Source of the DNA: Hypomesus transpacificus | Lineage: Eukaryota > Chordata > Actinopteri > Osmeriformes > Osmeridae | Direction of reading: 5' to 3' | DNA: 64,000 bases | NCBI RefSeq assembly: GCF_021917145.1 | Contig: NC_061072.1 | Location: 9,999,805 to 10,063,804, forward strand | Part shown: in pieces, positions 37,086-48,650 of the stretch | How positions within the stretch are numbered: the first letter of the stretch is position 1 | Layout of the letters: each line of letters begins with the position of its first letter | The notes under the pieces: generated by a model | The model's input: only the letters and a program-made list of their open reading frames with translations | Database searches by the model: none | What the model was told of the DNA's origin: nothing | Made by a program: the position numbers and the translations under genes

Positions 37086-38214
37086 GGAAATGGTGTGACA
37101 GTGGGACAAGTCAAGCATTGATTACTTCCTGTTTGCATAGGGGTTGTGACAGGAACCACAATCAATCGCATGATGGGACACGCAACACCCGTCACAAGAA
37201 TGAGGCATTCGACTAGTTCCACATGGTTGCTCCACAACGCTGCATGCTGGTGCACCCTCAATTACCTCAACCAGTTAAAAGCTATAAAAAAAAGAAAGAT
37301 GTTTACTGTCACTGTATGGTTGGAGTCTTATCAACATTTCTTGTAAATCCCAATGTTGGTATCCAGCGGTTTTTTAATGCGTTGGTACAACATGTCTACA
37401 TCTCTAAGTTCTCAATGGAGGTGAGCTAACCCTTCACTAAAATGTATTTTGCCACGGAAGAACCTCAAAATGTAAGATGTTATTTAATAGGGGTGGGAAT
37501 CTTTTGGTACCATATGATTCGATTCTTGGGGTCATGATTCGAGAATCAATTGTTTCCCCCACCCCTATTATTGAAATATCTTTTCCAGGACTTGTTAAGG
37601 AGTAGGTTTACACCAATGTATATTTTAGACACTGTGATGGTGTACACAGAGCTTGTGAACCACAATGGTGCACCTTTTTATTTAAACTTTTAACTAGATG
37701 CATTTTGGAACTGTTTTACATATGTATTTGATAATGTAATTTTGAATGACATTTTAAAGTTGTGGTTTACCTCTAGGATTAGGCCACTGTTTGTCTGGGA
37801 AAGTGACATGGTGTGTCACTTGGAAGTGCATGGAAGTCATTATGTTGGTATTATCTGCAGATGCTAGGAAACGTTTTTTGCACATACCCAGAAATGTTAG
37901 TTATGAAAGAAGATACATTTTTATCCCCAAAAAGTTTGAAGTTTTCTGTGAAAAAAAAAACTTTAATTCTTAGAAAATCAGGGACAATGAAGGTGCCGTT
38001 AGGAAGATTGACTTGTTCAATCAATCACTCTTTAACATAACTTTCTCTTAACATGACCAAACCTTACCATTAAGAATTGTGCTTCTTTGAGAATACTTTC
38101 CACAATTTGTGTCAATGGAAATATTAAACAATTCACTTGGTAAAAAGTCTTAATTTGGATGTGGCGGGTGCAGTCTGTCCCTGAGAAAGAGGAAGTGTGT
38201 GTGTCGTGTTCTCA
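37086..38214. other. nt5c3b-fkbp10 convergent 3' region
   Basis: Contains the 3' UTRs of both genes, which converge. A small hairpin repeat lies at 37485-37570. TTTATT at about 37677 is a possible reverse-strand poly(A) signal for fkbp10, and an ATTAAA-type signal near 38120 could serve nt5c3b. Neither is certain. No exon seen. Confidence 0.45.
37485..37570. repeat. 86-bp hairpin, MITE-like
   Basis: The segment opens TAATAGGGGTGGG and closes CCCACCCCTATTA, a 13-base perfect terminal inverted repeat. The core has GATTCGATTCT and GATTCGAGAATCAAT, resembling a short non-autonomous DNA element common in fish genomes. Family assigned by memory only. Confidence 0.6.
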
Positions 38215-41200
38215 TCACAACTCCTCGTGCATTGCATTCTCCTTGTCCTCCTCCACCTTCAGTTTCAGCTCGTCTGGGGTGATGACTCCATCTTTGTTGC
38301 GATCCTGGTTTCTGAACATGTCTGCGATAACCTCTTCAGGGTCCGCCCCTGGTTTCATACGACCTTTGCCCTCCGCTACTTGTATTTGAATGAATTCTCC
38401 AAACTTAGGGGTTAGAAAGAAGAAAGTGGGGAGGGAGGGAGAATGAAGAGAAATGTATATGAATTGAATCATGTGCCTTCATAACATGCAAATCTGAACC
38501 ATACTTTACTTTTATATTACTATTTAGTTAACATGTGCCTTCATAACATGCAAATCTGAACCATACTTTACTTTTATATTACTATTTAGTTAACAGTGGC
38601 CTATCTGCATACAGTAACTGTCTAACCTACTGTATTTCATCTAGGTTATTGTAGCACCATACCTCCTCCACAGGGACCTTCTCATTATTGTCCATGTCCA
38701 GGGCTTTGAAGAGTTCTGCAGGGCTGTCCTCAAGCCACACAAACAGGTAACCATCTGGCACACCCTTCTGCAGACTCATCAACTCCAGCTCAAACTGGAG
38801 GACGGCACTGCCCGGCACACCAGACGCTGAACCCGGAATAGAACGCACTAGTGTCAGCTGCTGATAACAGTTCACAATGAAACAGCCGGGTTGGATCCTA
38901 AATGCTATATTTTGATAGTAGTTAATAGCATTGTATCCCAGTTGTTGAAACGGTAAGGTGGAGGGGAAGGTGATCACCTCCTTTCTCTCCGTGTCCAAGG
39001 TGCGGAGGGATGATGACCACCCTCCTCTCTCCTACGCACATGCCCCGGAGACCCTCGTCCAGCCCGTCAATCACCTTGTCCGCTCCAAGCACTGTGTCCT
39101 GCATGTTGTCATAGTCACTTCTGACAAGTCAAACATGGATAGAAGAAGGACACTAGTTAGGAAAATGAACGCCGCCAGACTAGCCAGCTATATAATTTCT
39201 GGATTTAACTAATGTAGCAGTCTGAATGACAGTTCTGCTATTTGAGTTATACTCATGCATGTTACGCTGATAGCATGGTATAGAAGGATGACTTGGCTGT
39301 GGTCACGTGAGAGTAGGACACAAAAACATCAACATATGGCCTGATGAGATCTGAGCTTACGAGGAAAAGAGGAGTGTTCCGTCCAGCAGGGAGCAGTTGT
39401 AGTGGTAGTGGATGAGGTCATTGATGTCGCTGGTCTCGTTGCATACCTCAGGCTTGTGGGTTACCTGGATCTCCACAGAGTCCTTGGGGTTGTGAAAGTC
39501 GATGACGTGGATGTCAAAGACCAGCACGGCTGAGCCTGGAATGTCCTGACCTGGATGGACAGAGAGAAGTGATACATTTTGCTGTGGACTGGAATACAAA
39601 AATAACACAATGATGGACAGGTTTATTAGACAAAGACTCAATCAAGAACCCAAGAGAAGTCTGTGGTAATCGGCCTGCATGCATATGCTGAAATGTGTTG
39701 TTTTATTCTAAAACATCTACATCAAATATTCAGGGGCCAGAGATGGACCAGGGCTCAGCACTGCTTGTCACTCACCTGCTCCCTGCTCTCCATAAGCCAG
39801 GTGAGGTGGCATGACGATCCTTCTCTTCTCCCCAACACACACCCCCTGCAGACCCTTGTCCATGCCTGAGATAACGTAGCCCATCCCAATGTAGGTGTTG
39901 TATGTGCTGTTCCTCTGGTAACTGCCAAAAGGTAGAGGAGAGAAAGATTCGACATTCACATTTAAAAAAGCCATACACATTTACAGACTGGGATTTAGTA
40001 GTAAGATATGTGGAAAGCATTCAGAATGTTGCAACATTAACAAGCTGTCATTAAAACAATATTTTGATTTACTTTCCAACATGCCCAGGCACATTTCCAC
40101 TTTCCATTGCGTGCAGTGCAATGGCATTGTCTTCATGTACATTGCATGAAAGCACAAGTTCAGAGACCAATGAGCTAAGTATCCTGAAGATACCCTAAGG
40201 TGGCACCAATGTGGTCTATAGCAGTGTCCTCACTATCCATATAGGTGTAGTAAATACGTTCATGGTCAAAAACCGGTAAAGGCAGGCACCACCTGCCATG
40301 TTTGCTTCCCATTTTTAAAAATAATAAATGTATTTAAATAGAAAGAGAATACCAGAAAGCCACTGTGTGTTGAATGGGAGGTATACTGAAGCAGCACTAA
40401 TACTAGGTGAGCTGCTTTTTTTCATGACTAATACAGTGTTTGAATTGTACCACGGGGCTGTTGCATGAGCTTTGAAGACAAACTTGAGCTTTGGTCCTCT
40501 CACACATGTGCTTAGGTGCTGGAGAATTTTTGCCTCCTAGTCCTTGTGATTTATGTTTTGTTCTTCCTGATCTCAAATTTAGAGAATCTTGACAGTAAAC
40601 ATTAAGAGCAAACATCTTGGTTCGGCCCGCCAACCAATAAACAAAGCTTACCTGCTGTCGAATGAGACTCCGTTGAGGAAGCTGCCATTGTAGTGGTAGC
40701 GAATATAATCCCCAGCCACAGATTTGCGCGTGCAGGACTCAGGCACATCCTGGTTTTCCACAGTGACATCATCCTTGGGGTTGTACAGATCCACTAACAG
40801 GACATCAAACACTAGAGTGGCCTGAGAAGGGATATCTGTGCCTGATGTCAGGGATGAAGACACAAGCAGACACAAATACTCAGTATTCAACTTTATGTTG
40901 GTTCAAATTCACACTGTATGTGACCTAAGTTTAGTTTGTTAAGGTGAAGAGGCACTGAACTGTGTGAGTTGGTGCTCTGTTTTCAGGTCTGGAACACGGA
41001 CCATTTAAAAGCTGCTTTGTCCTTAAAGGACTTCAAACTACCTCTCTAACAATTCGAATGGTTTCCTGTAATGTAATATTTTTTGTGTTTTTTTGTAATT
41101 TTATAAATTATGTTTCCAGCAACCCTATAGATCTATTTCTCAAGTATGGCTAAATAAAGGTCAACATTCAAATCTCAATTAACTGCTGAAGCAATCGGTT

Positions 41201-42808
41201 AACCCATTTCCATGTTCCCTCTCCTATACTTACCAAATCCTTTCTCTCCATAGGCCAGGAAAGGTGGGACTACAATATGCCTGATCTCCCCCACGCACAT
41301 GCCCAGTACACCCTGGTCCATCCCCTTGATCAGCCAGCCCTCACCTACCAGGCCATCTTGGGTCTGTTTCCTGGTGTAGCTGGGTGGGGCTCATACAAGC
41401 GCATAGTCAACACACACCCATTTCCTCACAAATACCTGGACAGCACAACACAGACAGACACAGAGACATGGGCTACCATTTCAGAGGGTTGTGAGAGATT
41501 GTGGTGTTCATCATCTGGTTTGTTTCCGTGTGTGCCAAATAAGTAAATGATGGTTTAGTGGTTCTAGGCTACATAAAATACTTTCACACAAACTGTAAGC
41601 CAAAGCCACAATGGGTGACTGTTTCACAAACTGTATGTTGATACCATTACAGAGAAAATTCTGGCTTCCATTTACCAAAATTACCTTTGGAAAACACATC
41701 TAAGATCTACACAAAACTTCTACTGACCCTAACAGTCTAATTTGGATTCCTACTATTTCTGTTGTCTCTCTTACTCTGTCAAAAATCGGCTCACCTGGAG
41801 TCAAAGGGGGTGCCATTCAGTAGAGTACCGTTGTAATGGTAGCGCACAAAGTCTGTACGCTTCACTGAGCGCTGGCAGTTCTTGGGTGTGCTGATGGTTC
41901 GAGTTGCGACCAGGTCTGCCGTATTCCATATGTCCAGCAGGATAATGTCAAACACCAAGGTAGTGTCTGGGGGTACCACATCACCTGACAGAAGGGAAAT
42001 AAATAAAAGTGTAAAAACATTTTGGCTGGCAAACAATATGATTTACTAATATTTAAACAAACACAGACATAAAATGCTCTAGATAAATTCTGCTAAGTAA
42101 ACGACATATGGAAATGTAAATTGTCGCGATATCATGAAGGACATGGCAATAGGCTACCTGCGCCTGTATTGCCATAGGCAAGATGTGGGGGCACAGTCAC
42201 TTTTCTGCGCTCGTTGACACACATGCCCTGGATGCCTTTATCAATGCCAGCGATGAGGCGTCCCGCACCAGTCTCACCGACTGTAGGGACTCCTCTTTTA
42301 AGACTGTGCAGGCCAAACCAGACCATGAGAGGGAGACAAATGCTTAGAGGAGAAAGAGGTAGGCCTACAGAATAATTTTATCAGTCTAAACATGAGGACG
42401 AGAAGAGCAAATTAGAACAACATGTTTTACCGAAACATTCAGAACAGATGTCCGTGAGGATGCAAATCAAACCAGCGATAAAGCGTAGGCCTACTTTTAA
42501 AAAGCGTTCATATAGCATTGAGATGCCGAGCTATTTTGGCAAAGGATTAGCAACGCAAACAAATCCCGAATGCACGCACAAGAACAACAAAGATGGTGAA
42601 AATTTAAATCTTACCTCGAATCGAATTCTTTTCCATCAAGGAATGTCACATTGTAATGATAACGAACATTATCTCCACTTTTCACTTCTCTATTACAAAC
42701 TTCAGGTATGGAATATCTGTCCACGACTACATCTCCGAGTGGACTAGGGTTGCACTGAACATAAGAACAAGAATTTAGGAGCAAAACAAATATATACCTT
42801 GCAAACAT
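38215..42808 (-). CDS. fkbp10: FKBP prolyl isomerase 10 (FKBP65)
   Basis: Ten exons in coding order: 42808-42615, 42303-42158, 41984-41795, 41379-41234, 40841-40652, 39921-39776, 39550-39361, 39120-38978, 38826-38663 and 38403-38215, giving 565 residues (human 582). An N-terminal signal peptide ([19 protein letters not shown]) leads into four FKBP-type domains. Each is encoded by a 190-194 plus 143-146 nt exon pair and contains VRYHYN/IHYHYN and PPHLAYG-like motifs. Two EF-hands follow ([24 protein letters not shown]) and the protein ends HEEL for ER retention. NVT, NGT, NGS and NCS are candidate glycosylation sites, one per domain. The protein is an ER collagen and elastin chaperone that influences collagen telopeptide lysyl hydroxylation; human mutations cause osteogenesis imperfecta/Bruck syndrome. 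It is divergent with p3h4. Confidence 0.97.
38471..38594. repeat. 62-bp tandem duplication in fkbp10 intron
   Basis: Two copies start ATGTGCCTTCATAACATG at 38471 and 38533 and appear identical. They lie in the last fkbp10 intron. Confidence 0.9.
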
Positions 42809-43776
42809 TTTAAATAAAAGCTATTTAAATCCTGAAAACGGATTCAATGCACGAACAACTAATTTGTTGGTACGAACTGGCCCTGCGTCCGTTTAAGTAA
42901 ACTGCATTCACACACGCACACACTCATTCACTCGTTTCTGTCTAAAGAGGGAGTACAGAGTTTGGACGGCACTTTTCCCAAGGAAGTGGGGGCTCTCCCT
43001 CTAGCAAGGAATGTTGTAAACGTGGACAGTCTCCAGTTAACTTCTAGCGGTAATGCGCAAAGCAGGGCGAGGGCGAGTTTTGCGACAGCCATCCTTATAT
43101 TGAACAGTGGGAACCTTGTTCAAAAACTATATAACCCCGTTTGGATTACATACAGTAGTCTATTGTAGCTTTTTTCGTTCCAAACTGTTTCAATGATTAA
43201 CAATAAGTATTGCGTGCACATCCTATCTTTTCTTATTGCATAATGATTTTAATAGCCAAGGCATTATATGCTGTAGAAAATAGGCCTACGTTACGGGACT
43301 GGCCTTCTAGCCTAATTATAAATCTTCATCTGTTACTTTCTGTTCCCAAGAATAAAATAATGATATTATTGCATGTTTGAAGGTCAAGCAAGCGATGGAT
43401 GCTATTGAACACAGTTATAAAGCTTTAAAAAATGAAAGATATAGGCCTATATGTCAGAGCCCTGTAACTTGAGTCAAGTGTAGTCTTTTTAACATGAGTA
43501 TCTGTACTTCTACTTGAGTGAAGGATGTGTGTACTTTTGCCATCTCTGACAATAGCCTAATATAGCTTACGCCTACTTATACGAAAGCATGTGTCATTTA
43601 TAGGCCTACATGACAGCTGGGCGTCATGTAGAAATCTGATACCACAGACCACTATTCACTATTCCCCTAAACCCCTAAGCGGTTTACCAGTCTTGCTACT
43701 CACTAAAACTGTGGAAAACAACTTTGTAGGAGCTATAAGAAGACGTGACTCACATTGGGAGTATGACTAGTCTACC
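42809..43776. promoter_or_regulatory. fkbp10 / p3h4 divergent shared upstream region
   Basis: A 968-bp head-to-head gap between two start codons. The fkbp10-proximal part (42860-43100) is GC-richer with several CpGs; the p3h4-proximal part is AT-rich. A TATA-like TATATAA word is not evident for either gene. No other exon is supported in it. Confidence 0.5.
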
Positions 43777-46700
43777 ATGGTTAACAATATCCAATGCGTT
43801 AAAGGAGTTCTATTTTCAGCTGCATTGCTGTGTTGTGTTTGTGCACTGGTCGCGCAACTTGACAATTTTAAAACTCTCCCTCAAGACGAGCTTATGCCCC
43901 TTGCTTTTGCTTATGGTCAAGCCTTGGACCACTATGCCGCAGAGAGTTGGACGGACTGCATCAAATATATGGAACTAAGTTTACGGTTACATCGGCTTCT
44001 GAAAGACAGCGTGACTTATTGCATTAGACATTGTAATGATACGAGCCATAACCAAGAGGAAAGTGTCTTGGTTACCAGTGACCTCCAAGTGTTCTGGCGT
44101 GTATTGATGCGAGCGTCATGTCATAAAAAGTGTAGAGCGCATTTCCCTGCGCTCTCACTCCCTTATCCAAGGAAAGAGATCATAGAGGATTTTGAAAGAA
44201 GGTCGCCCTACCGCTACATGCATTTTGCTTATTTTAAGGTAGGCTATAGTCAGAATTAAGCAATTAGCCTATTATATGGCTTACATATATGAATTAGCGA
44301 TTGCTCACCCAATCAACTAAAGTTATTTTTCCATATTTCATCAACTGATAATGTGATAGGGGTGGGGAATATCCTGCAATTACGCAAAGCATTTGTTGTT
44401 GCAGTTTGTTTGGTAGAGTAGGTTACTCGCTGCTCCAGTATCGATGATGTCGTGCTTCCAGTTGAAAAAAAAAGACTTCAAAATTCATAAACTGAAAGTT
44501 GGATATGCAAATCCGTAAATTTCTTATTAGGCTATGACAAAACAAATAACAAAACATTGTAGGCTATTCTAATGTATCTTCCAATATCATCGGCTTCAAA
44601 CCTATGCCAACAAACATTAGACCTCCTGTGCTACAACTGTCATCACTTAGGCTTACCTTTAAGTAGGTTACCATGGCTACTGAAATGGCTCGAACAATAT
44701 TTATGTGAGTTGTTTTCAAGTTCGTTTGAGTGAAAGTAGAGGGGGATAACTAATTGATCACACATACATGTTCCTTAGATGAATGACCTACAGAAGGCTG
44801 TATCCTGCGCCCACACTTATCTACAGAAAAACCCAGATGATCAGCTGATGAACCAACACATGGACCACTACAGAAGTGAATATGACCTGGAGGGCTTCCT
44901 CGTCGACCAGGAAGAACAACCTTATGAGGTGAGGGCAAGATGGCTGCTATAACCAAGTGGCTCTCATCAACATGATCTAGTCGACAGCTTTCACCAACCC
45001 TCTTGATCTCTCACCCCAAGGGCAGCTTCCTGAAAGCTGTAACAATTTTCAACTCTGGAGATTTCAGCAGCTGCATCAAACACATGGAGCAGGCTCTGAG
45101 CCAGTACCTTCACCAGCACCAACTGTGCCTGGCAGGGTGTGAGGGGGCCAGTGAGGTGCCCCTCCTCAAAGATCTATACCCCACCCTGGCAGGTCAGTAC
45201 ATGATAAAGATGTTAGGTGAATATTGTTTTGATTTGTATTGAAACAAAACATAGTTATGGGCTTCAGAGGAAATCATGCTTATTCTATTTCCAGTTGGAA
45301 ATTATAGGCACAATAGCGGAATTAGAAGTTCCGATGCTAGTTCAATAAAATACCCTTTCCCTGTAATTATCACATCTTTTAATAGACTTTTCACTAAACA
45401 AAGCTGTTGCAAGAAATGTTGCTTTCAATCCATGTTCACAGTTCAGTAGTGAAAGCATCTTGGTGTAGAATTGGAAAGAAAAAAAATGAATAATTTCACT
45501 GTTCACCATGTTTAACAAGCTTGACTGATTACCCAATGTTGTTGTCCAAGTAAATTGAGACAACTTATATGAAATTAGCTTTTTGTAGAACATTGTCTAT
45601 TAGCTTGAACCTTTTACAGTTCCTGTGGGCTACAGACAGTGGGCAACCCTAACCCAGCCTAACCCACTTGCTGCCCTCTCTCCCCACAGATACCTATGTA
45701 GAAGCACTGAGGTGTAAGGTGAAGTGTGAGAGGAACCTGATGCCTAATGTTGGTGGCTACTTTGTGGAGAAATTCATGGCCACTATGTACCATTATCTGC
45801 AGTTTGCTTACTATAAATGTAAGTACCATCATGTGAAAAGTTCCTTCTTCATCGCATTACTTTTCTCTGGTTGATGAAAGCTCGTCAAATTATAATAATT
45901 CTGACATCAAACTCACAATTAAGTATCTTGTTTCTCATTGTAGCCGAATAGCAGTATAGATATAGCGCCATTGCACCATTGTTATAAAAAAAGTATTTCC
46001 CAAACAGGACATGTATATAAGCAGGACTATAGATAACATATTTGTAGATAAAATGTAAAACTCTAAAATGCCAACCGACCACCTCCACTAGACATACTGT
46101 CTCTTTGTGTAGTAAATGATGCCCGCAGTGCAGCGCCATGTGCATCCAGCTACATTCTCTTTGACCCAGAGGATGATGTAATGAAGCAGAACATTCTGTA
46201 CTACCGGTCTTACAGCCAGCAGTGGGGCCTGGAAGACAGCCACTTCACCCCTAGAGTGGTGAGAGCCATTTTCTTCATCAAAGCTCTGTGTATTGAGTAT
46301 GTTGCATTTGAATCAGAATATTAAATGCTGATGTATTTCCTTTGATCAGGAGGCCCAGAGGTACTATAACCAGACCAGCCTGCAGAAGCAGATGCTGGCA
46401 TTGGCAGTAAAGTACTTGCAGTCAGATGGGGAGGTCGGTTTGATGAACAGTTTTTGGTTGTTCAATATTCCAATTCTTGCAAGTTGACATTTGACCTTTT
46501 GAATGAGCTTGACCACATTGCCAAAAAAAAATCTTAGTTAAGTATCCTAATATATTGTGAGGTGATATAAAAACGAGATCTTAATGGATATTTTAGTTTG
46601 AGCAAGTGGAAAATCTAGAAATGTTTAAAAGTATAAGCTTTCGTGTGACCTTTTTCGACAGGACTTTTTGGGCCCAGAAGTAATTGTAATTGAGTCCCCG

Positions 46701-46808
46701 GAGTCGCCCGATGTTGAGTTTGAGGGACCTGGAGATTATGAAGAATCCATCTATGCCAAATGGTGGCAGCCAAAGGGAAAATGGGACATTGGAGATTCTG
46801 ATATGTGA
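43777..46808 (+). CDS. p3h4: prolyl 3-hydroxylase family member 4 (SC65, non-enzymatic)
   Basis: Seven exons: 43777-44238, 44779-44928, 45021-45192, 45690-45818, 46113-46258, 46350-46433 and 46662-46808, giving 429 residues (human 437). The hydrophobic N-terminus ([18 protein letters not shown]) is a signal peptide. The body has the TPR-like, Cys-rich LEPREL modules ([62 protein letters not shown]) and an acidic C-terminal end ([19 protein letters not shown]). Like mammalian SC65 it stops before any 2-oxoglutarate dioxygenase domain, so it should be a scaffold, not an enzyme. In mammals it acts in the ER with P3H3 and lysyl hydroxylase 1 in collagen modification. Confidence 0.96.
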
Positions 46809-46904
46809 ATGTAATCTAAAACCAATGTGGACCAAAAAGGTTTTAAGGAAAACCATTTTAGTTCACTTGCTTTGAGTAGTAGTATACATTGCTGCATAAT
46901 TGGG

Positions 46905-47086
46905 TTTACATTTTAGATTTAGTCATTTAGCTGACGCTCTGACTTACAGTAAGTACAGGGACATTCCCCCCCCCCCCCGAGGCAAGTAGGGTGAAGTGCC
47001 TTGCCCAAGGACACACCGTCATTTGTCACGAACCGGCAACCTTCTGATTAATAGCCCGATTCCCTAACTGCTCAGCCATCTGACCC
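46905..47086 (-). mobile_element. tRNA-derived SINE, near full length
   Basis: Read on the - strand, the element starts with a tRNA-like head: A-box-like TGGCTGAGCAGTTAGGG and B-box-like GGTTGCCGGTTCGTGAC. It runs through CTTGGGCAAGGCACTTCACC to a core and tail (TCAGAGCGTCAGCTAAATGA, then CTAAA-rich). A run of 12 C on the + strand (about 46967-46978) lies inside. Related copies occur at 54779 and 55237. The core resembles V-SINE-type teleost elements; that family name is from memory. Confidence 0.75.
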
Positions 47087-48582
47087 TGGTTGATGTAGTT
47101 TCTGAAAGATATGTTTACATGTTTAAGCTTTTCAAAACAAATTTAATAGTCTAAATTTGAAGTGGAAACACGTAATCTTAAACAGAGTAAGCTTACTTTA
47201 TACACCATTAATCACATATCATGCTCATAGTTATTTCACATTTCAACTTTATTTTGTCTTTGTCCTCACAGTTTCATTGAAATGTCATCAACTGCCCCTC
47301 TATTTGAATGTCTTAAAAAATATATGAAGTCAATAGTTACATTATCATAGTAAGTTGATTCCAGAGCTATGATTCATTATACAGTTGCATGTGAATTGAA
47401 AACAAGTAATAGGCTCCATAATAAAGGAAATTAAACTTACTGGTCACACATGAAAAAGCATAATTCTATCAAACTCAGTCCCCGGTCCAGACTACATGAC
47501 TTCAGAGCGCTTCATCACTATGTACATACGATATGTAAGAAAGGAAACCCTAGACAAAGTGGTTATGCACAATTAAGCAGGATATACACAATGTACAAAG
47601 GTGCACTGAAGAAATGTTTACATCCAGCTGACAAGATACATTAGTTGTTTTCCAAAGTACGCTATTAATTATTTAATAAATCGGAGTATGTCCAATATTA
47701 ATGGTTTTATGGTATATTTGTCTATATTTTATACATGTCCACTCTCATTTATGAATATATGTACAAAATACACATGGTACAGAAGATGCTTTACACTTGT
47801 ACAAGGCTGTTTTGTGCTCCTGGAATGCTGATACGACGTGCCAAGACTAGGTGGGGTTCATATCATAAAAACAATGCTTAGCAAAGCACACATTTAATCA
47901 TTGGTGATTAACAAAAGTGACCAGTTTTAATAAATACTAACCAATATCCTGTATTATACTACCTTGTAGTAAGTTATCATTATCCAATGAAAATACACAC
48001 ATTATACAAAATGTTTGAAAGAAAACTGCATAATGGAAAGTAGCCTGAGATTAACGGGTAGTTTTGTGGCAGTGATAAATCAAACACCTAATATCAATCA
48101 CATATCTTGTTTTTGCTGTTTCACATATTTATCGTATTGATATTTTTCAAGTTGTTGGGAAGTCATGAAGGAAATGTTGTGACAAGATCCTTGAAACAGG
48201 AATTGACCAGTGGCAGTTTTCTTGATGTTCTAGCACTGATATTCTTCTACTTTTAAGTAATTGTGACATTTTACTAACAAAAAGATGAAATAGAAAGAAA
48301 ATATTCTAACCTTCAAAGTGACTGAGATCAGTCTCTGTGGTTTCAGAGCCAGATCTTTGGGAGCCTGGATTAGACAAGGCACAGAATACACTGAAGAAAC
48401 AGGATTCAAAATCTGAGGTCAGGCTAGCAGGAGATTAAATCTACAAATAATGGCAAAACATTACATTCTTTTGAGTATGAGAGTCAAATGGTAGCTTAGT
48501 CCTCACCCCAAAATATCATACTATAATAATATAATTACATTTCAACTGTAGTTCTCGCAAGAGATGTTCTCCAAGAACATGT

Positions 48583-48650
48583 GGCATCTGACTGTTTACA
48601 CCATGCCAATAATGCAGGCATCTGACTGTTTACACCATGCCAATAATGCA
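48583..48650. repeat. 34-bp perfect tandem duplication
   Basis: Two identical adjacent units starting GGCATCTGACTGTTTACACC at 48583 and 48617. Confidence 0.9.
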
